Source: JABFXC01 sp045804265 (GTDB taxonomy: Bacteria > Gemmatimonadota > Gemmatimonadetes > Gemmatimonadales > Gemmatimonadaceae). Taken from it: a stretch of DNA of 6,491 bases. The stretch lies in assembly GCA_045804265.1 (NCBI GenBank), contig JBJMNK010000093.1:1-6491 (forward strand), in the 5' to 3' direction. Each line of letters opens with the position of its first letter. Position 1 is the first letter of the stretch. This document shows positions 5,854 through 6,491 of the stretch, one piece after another. A program made the position numbers and the translations under genes. The notes under the pieces are model-generated. The model worked only from the letters and a program-made list of their open reading frames with translations. It was not told the origin of the DNA and did no database searches.

Positions 5854-5883
5854 GGGAAACACGGATCTTCGACCGAGAAAGCG

Positions 5884-6491
5884 ATGTCAGCGACGCAGAA
5901 ATACCCCGATGTCATGGAGAAGCTGGTATCCCTCGCCAAGAGGCGCGGGTACATCTTCCAGTCGTCGGAGATCTACGGGGGGACGGGCTCGGTGTGGGAC
6001 TACGGGCCGTTAGGCGTCGAGCTCAAGCGGAACATCAAGGATCGCTGGTGGAACGCGATGGTCCGGTCGCGTGACGACATCGAGGGGCTCGACGCGGCGA
6101 TCCTGATGCATCCACGCGTCTGGGAGGCGAGCGGCCACGTCGCCGGCTTCACCGATCCGCTGGTCGATTGCCGGCAGTGCAAGAAGCGCTTTCGCGCCGA
6201 CGATCCGAGGATCAAGGGCACGCCGGGGACCCCCGACGTCACCTGCCCGGCGTGCGGAAACAAGGGGACGCTGTCCGCGCCGCGCATGTTCAACCTCATG
6301 TTCAAGACGTTCATGGGGCCCGTCGAGGAGAGCGCGTCGGTGATCTACCTGCGGCCGGAGACGGCGCAGGGGATCTACGTCAACTTCCTCAACGTCCAGC
6401 AGAGCACGCGGCAGAAGGTCCCGTTCGGGATCGCCCAGATCGGCAAGGCGTTCCGCAACGAGATCACGCCGGGGAACTTCATCTTCCGCAC
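5884..6491 (+). CDS. glyS: Glycyl-tRNA synthetase, single-chain type, N-terminal part (cut by window end)
   Basis: The first 202 residues are visible and the frame is open to the window edge. The product charges tRNA-Gly with glycine in the cytoplasm. It is the class II alpha2 type, found in eukaryotes, archaea, mycobacteria and Thermus, not the two-subunit GlyQ/GlyS type of E. coli. The evidence is Y-I-F-Q-S-S-E-I-Y-G-G at 23-33, W-D-Y-G-P-L-G-V-E-L-K at 38-48 (motif 1 region), two Cys pairs C96xxC99 and C121xxC124 that look like a zinc-binding insertion, R-P-E-T-A-Q-G-I at 157-164, and motif 2 F-R-N-E-I-T-P-G-N-F-I-F-R starting at 190. All expected features of this stretch are present. A TTA codon sits inside a CGTTAGGC octamer (6008-6015). 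The ribosome-binding site is weak (GAGAAAG just upstream). The symbol glyS or glyQS is used variably for this type. Confidence 0.95.
   Translation, partial: MSATQKYPDVMEKLVSLAKRRGYIFQSSEIYGGTGSVWDYGPLGVELKRNIKDRWWNAMVRSRDDIEGLDAAILMHPRVWEASGHVAGFTDPLVDCRQCKKRFRADDPRIKGTPGTPDVTCPACGNKGTLSAPRMFNLMFKTFMGPVEESASVIYLRPETAQGIYVNFLNVQQSTRQKVPFGIAQIGKAFRNEITPGNFIFR

Larger units (their letters stand above)
439..6015. repeat. Dispersed octamer CGTTAGGC, seven copies
   Basis: Copies on the + strand: 439-446, 2254-2261, 4263-4270, 4566-4573 and 6008-6015. Copies on the - strand (read as GCCTAACG): 1343-1350 and 3212-3219. Five lie in genes (two of them in purA) and two just after stop codons. Four (1343, 2254, 3212, 6008) are extended to the inverted form GCC-GTTA-GGC or its complement. 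At equal base frequencies about 0.2 copies would be expected on both strands of this window. The function is unknown. Confidence 0.85.

Noticed and set aside
5680..5862. Short - strand open frame across the repetitive gap
   Set aside because: Its Ser/Leu/His-rich sequence simply reads the GA tract and the 7-base repeat on the other strand; no start signal is visible.
5854..5883. T-box or other riboswitch before the glycyl-tRNA synthetase gene
   Set aside because: The leader is far too short, and no T-box consensus or terminator/antiterminator pair is present.

Overview
This GC-rich window has every recognisable gene on the + strand. It most resembles a Gemmatimonadota (Gemmatimonadetes) chromosome. 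That placement is inferred from three things together: a SusD-type outer-membrane lipoprotein followed by small lipoproteins including a DUF4397 protein, a YpdA-type bacillithiol disulfide reductase beside purA, and a single-chain (alpha2-type) glycyl-tRNA synthetase. No rRNA, tRNA, CRISPR array or mobile element is visible.

Layout. Bases 1-32 hold a C12 tract and a G+C hairpin that lead into a SusD/RagB-like lipoprotein gene (36-1712). Two further lipoprotein genes follow: an unrecognised small one (1738-2241) and a DUF4397 protein (2325-3206). These three probably form the tail of a SusC/SusD-type uptake locus whose TonB-dependent receptor would lie upstream of the window. A structured intergenic region follows (3207-3403), with two mutually exclusive hairpins, a promoter with a perfect TTGACA -35 box, and a strong intrinsic terminator that starts almost exactly at the predicted transcription start. 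Then come the housekeeping genes purA (3404-4696) and, 7 bases later, ypdA/bdr (4704-5696), which look like an operon. The 187-base gap after ypdA is repetitive: a 37-bp-period duplication of the gene's 3' end, a GA-rich purine tract and five copies of a 7-bp repeat. The window ends inside a glycyl-tRNA synthetase gene (5884 to the edge).

The most striking signal is not a gene. The octamer CGTTAGGC occurs seven times on the two strands, against about 0.2 expected by chance. It accounts for every TTAG/CTAA tetramer I could find and contains all four in-frame TTA leucine codons I found. Two of the three lipoprotein-region gene ends place it inside a hairpin just past the stop codon. This resembles known dispersed genomic words (DNA uptake sequences, HIP1, Chi-like sites), but I cannot assign it to any of them. 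The second notable feature is the promoter/terminator overlap ahead of purA, which suggests attenuation, a very short RNA or a 5' protective hairpin.
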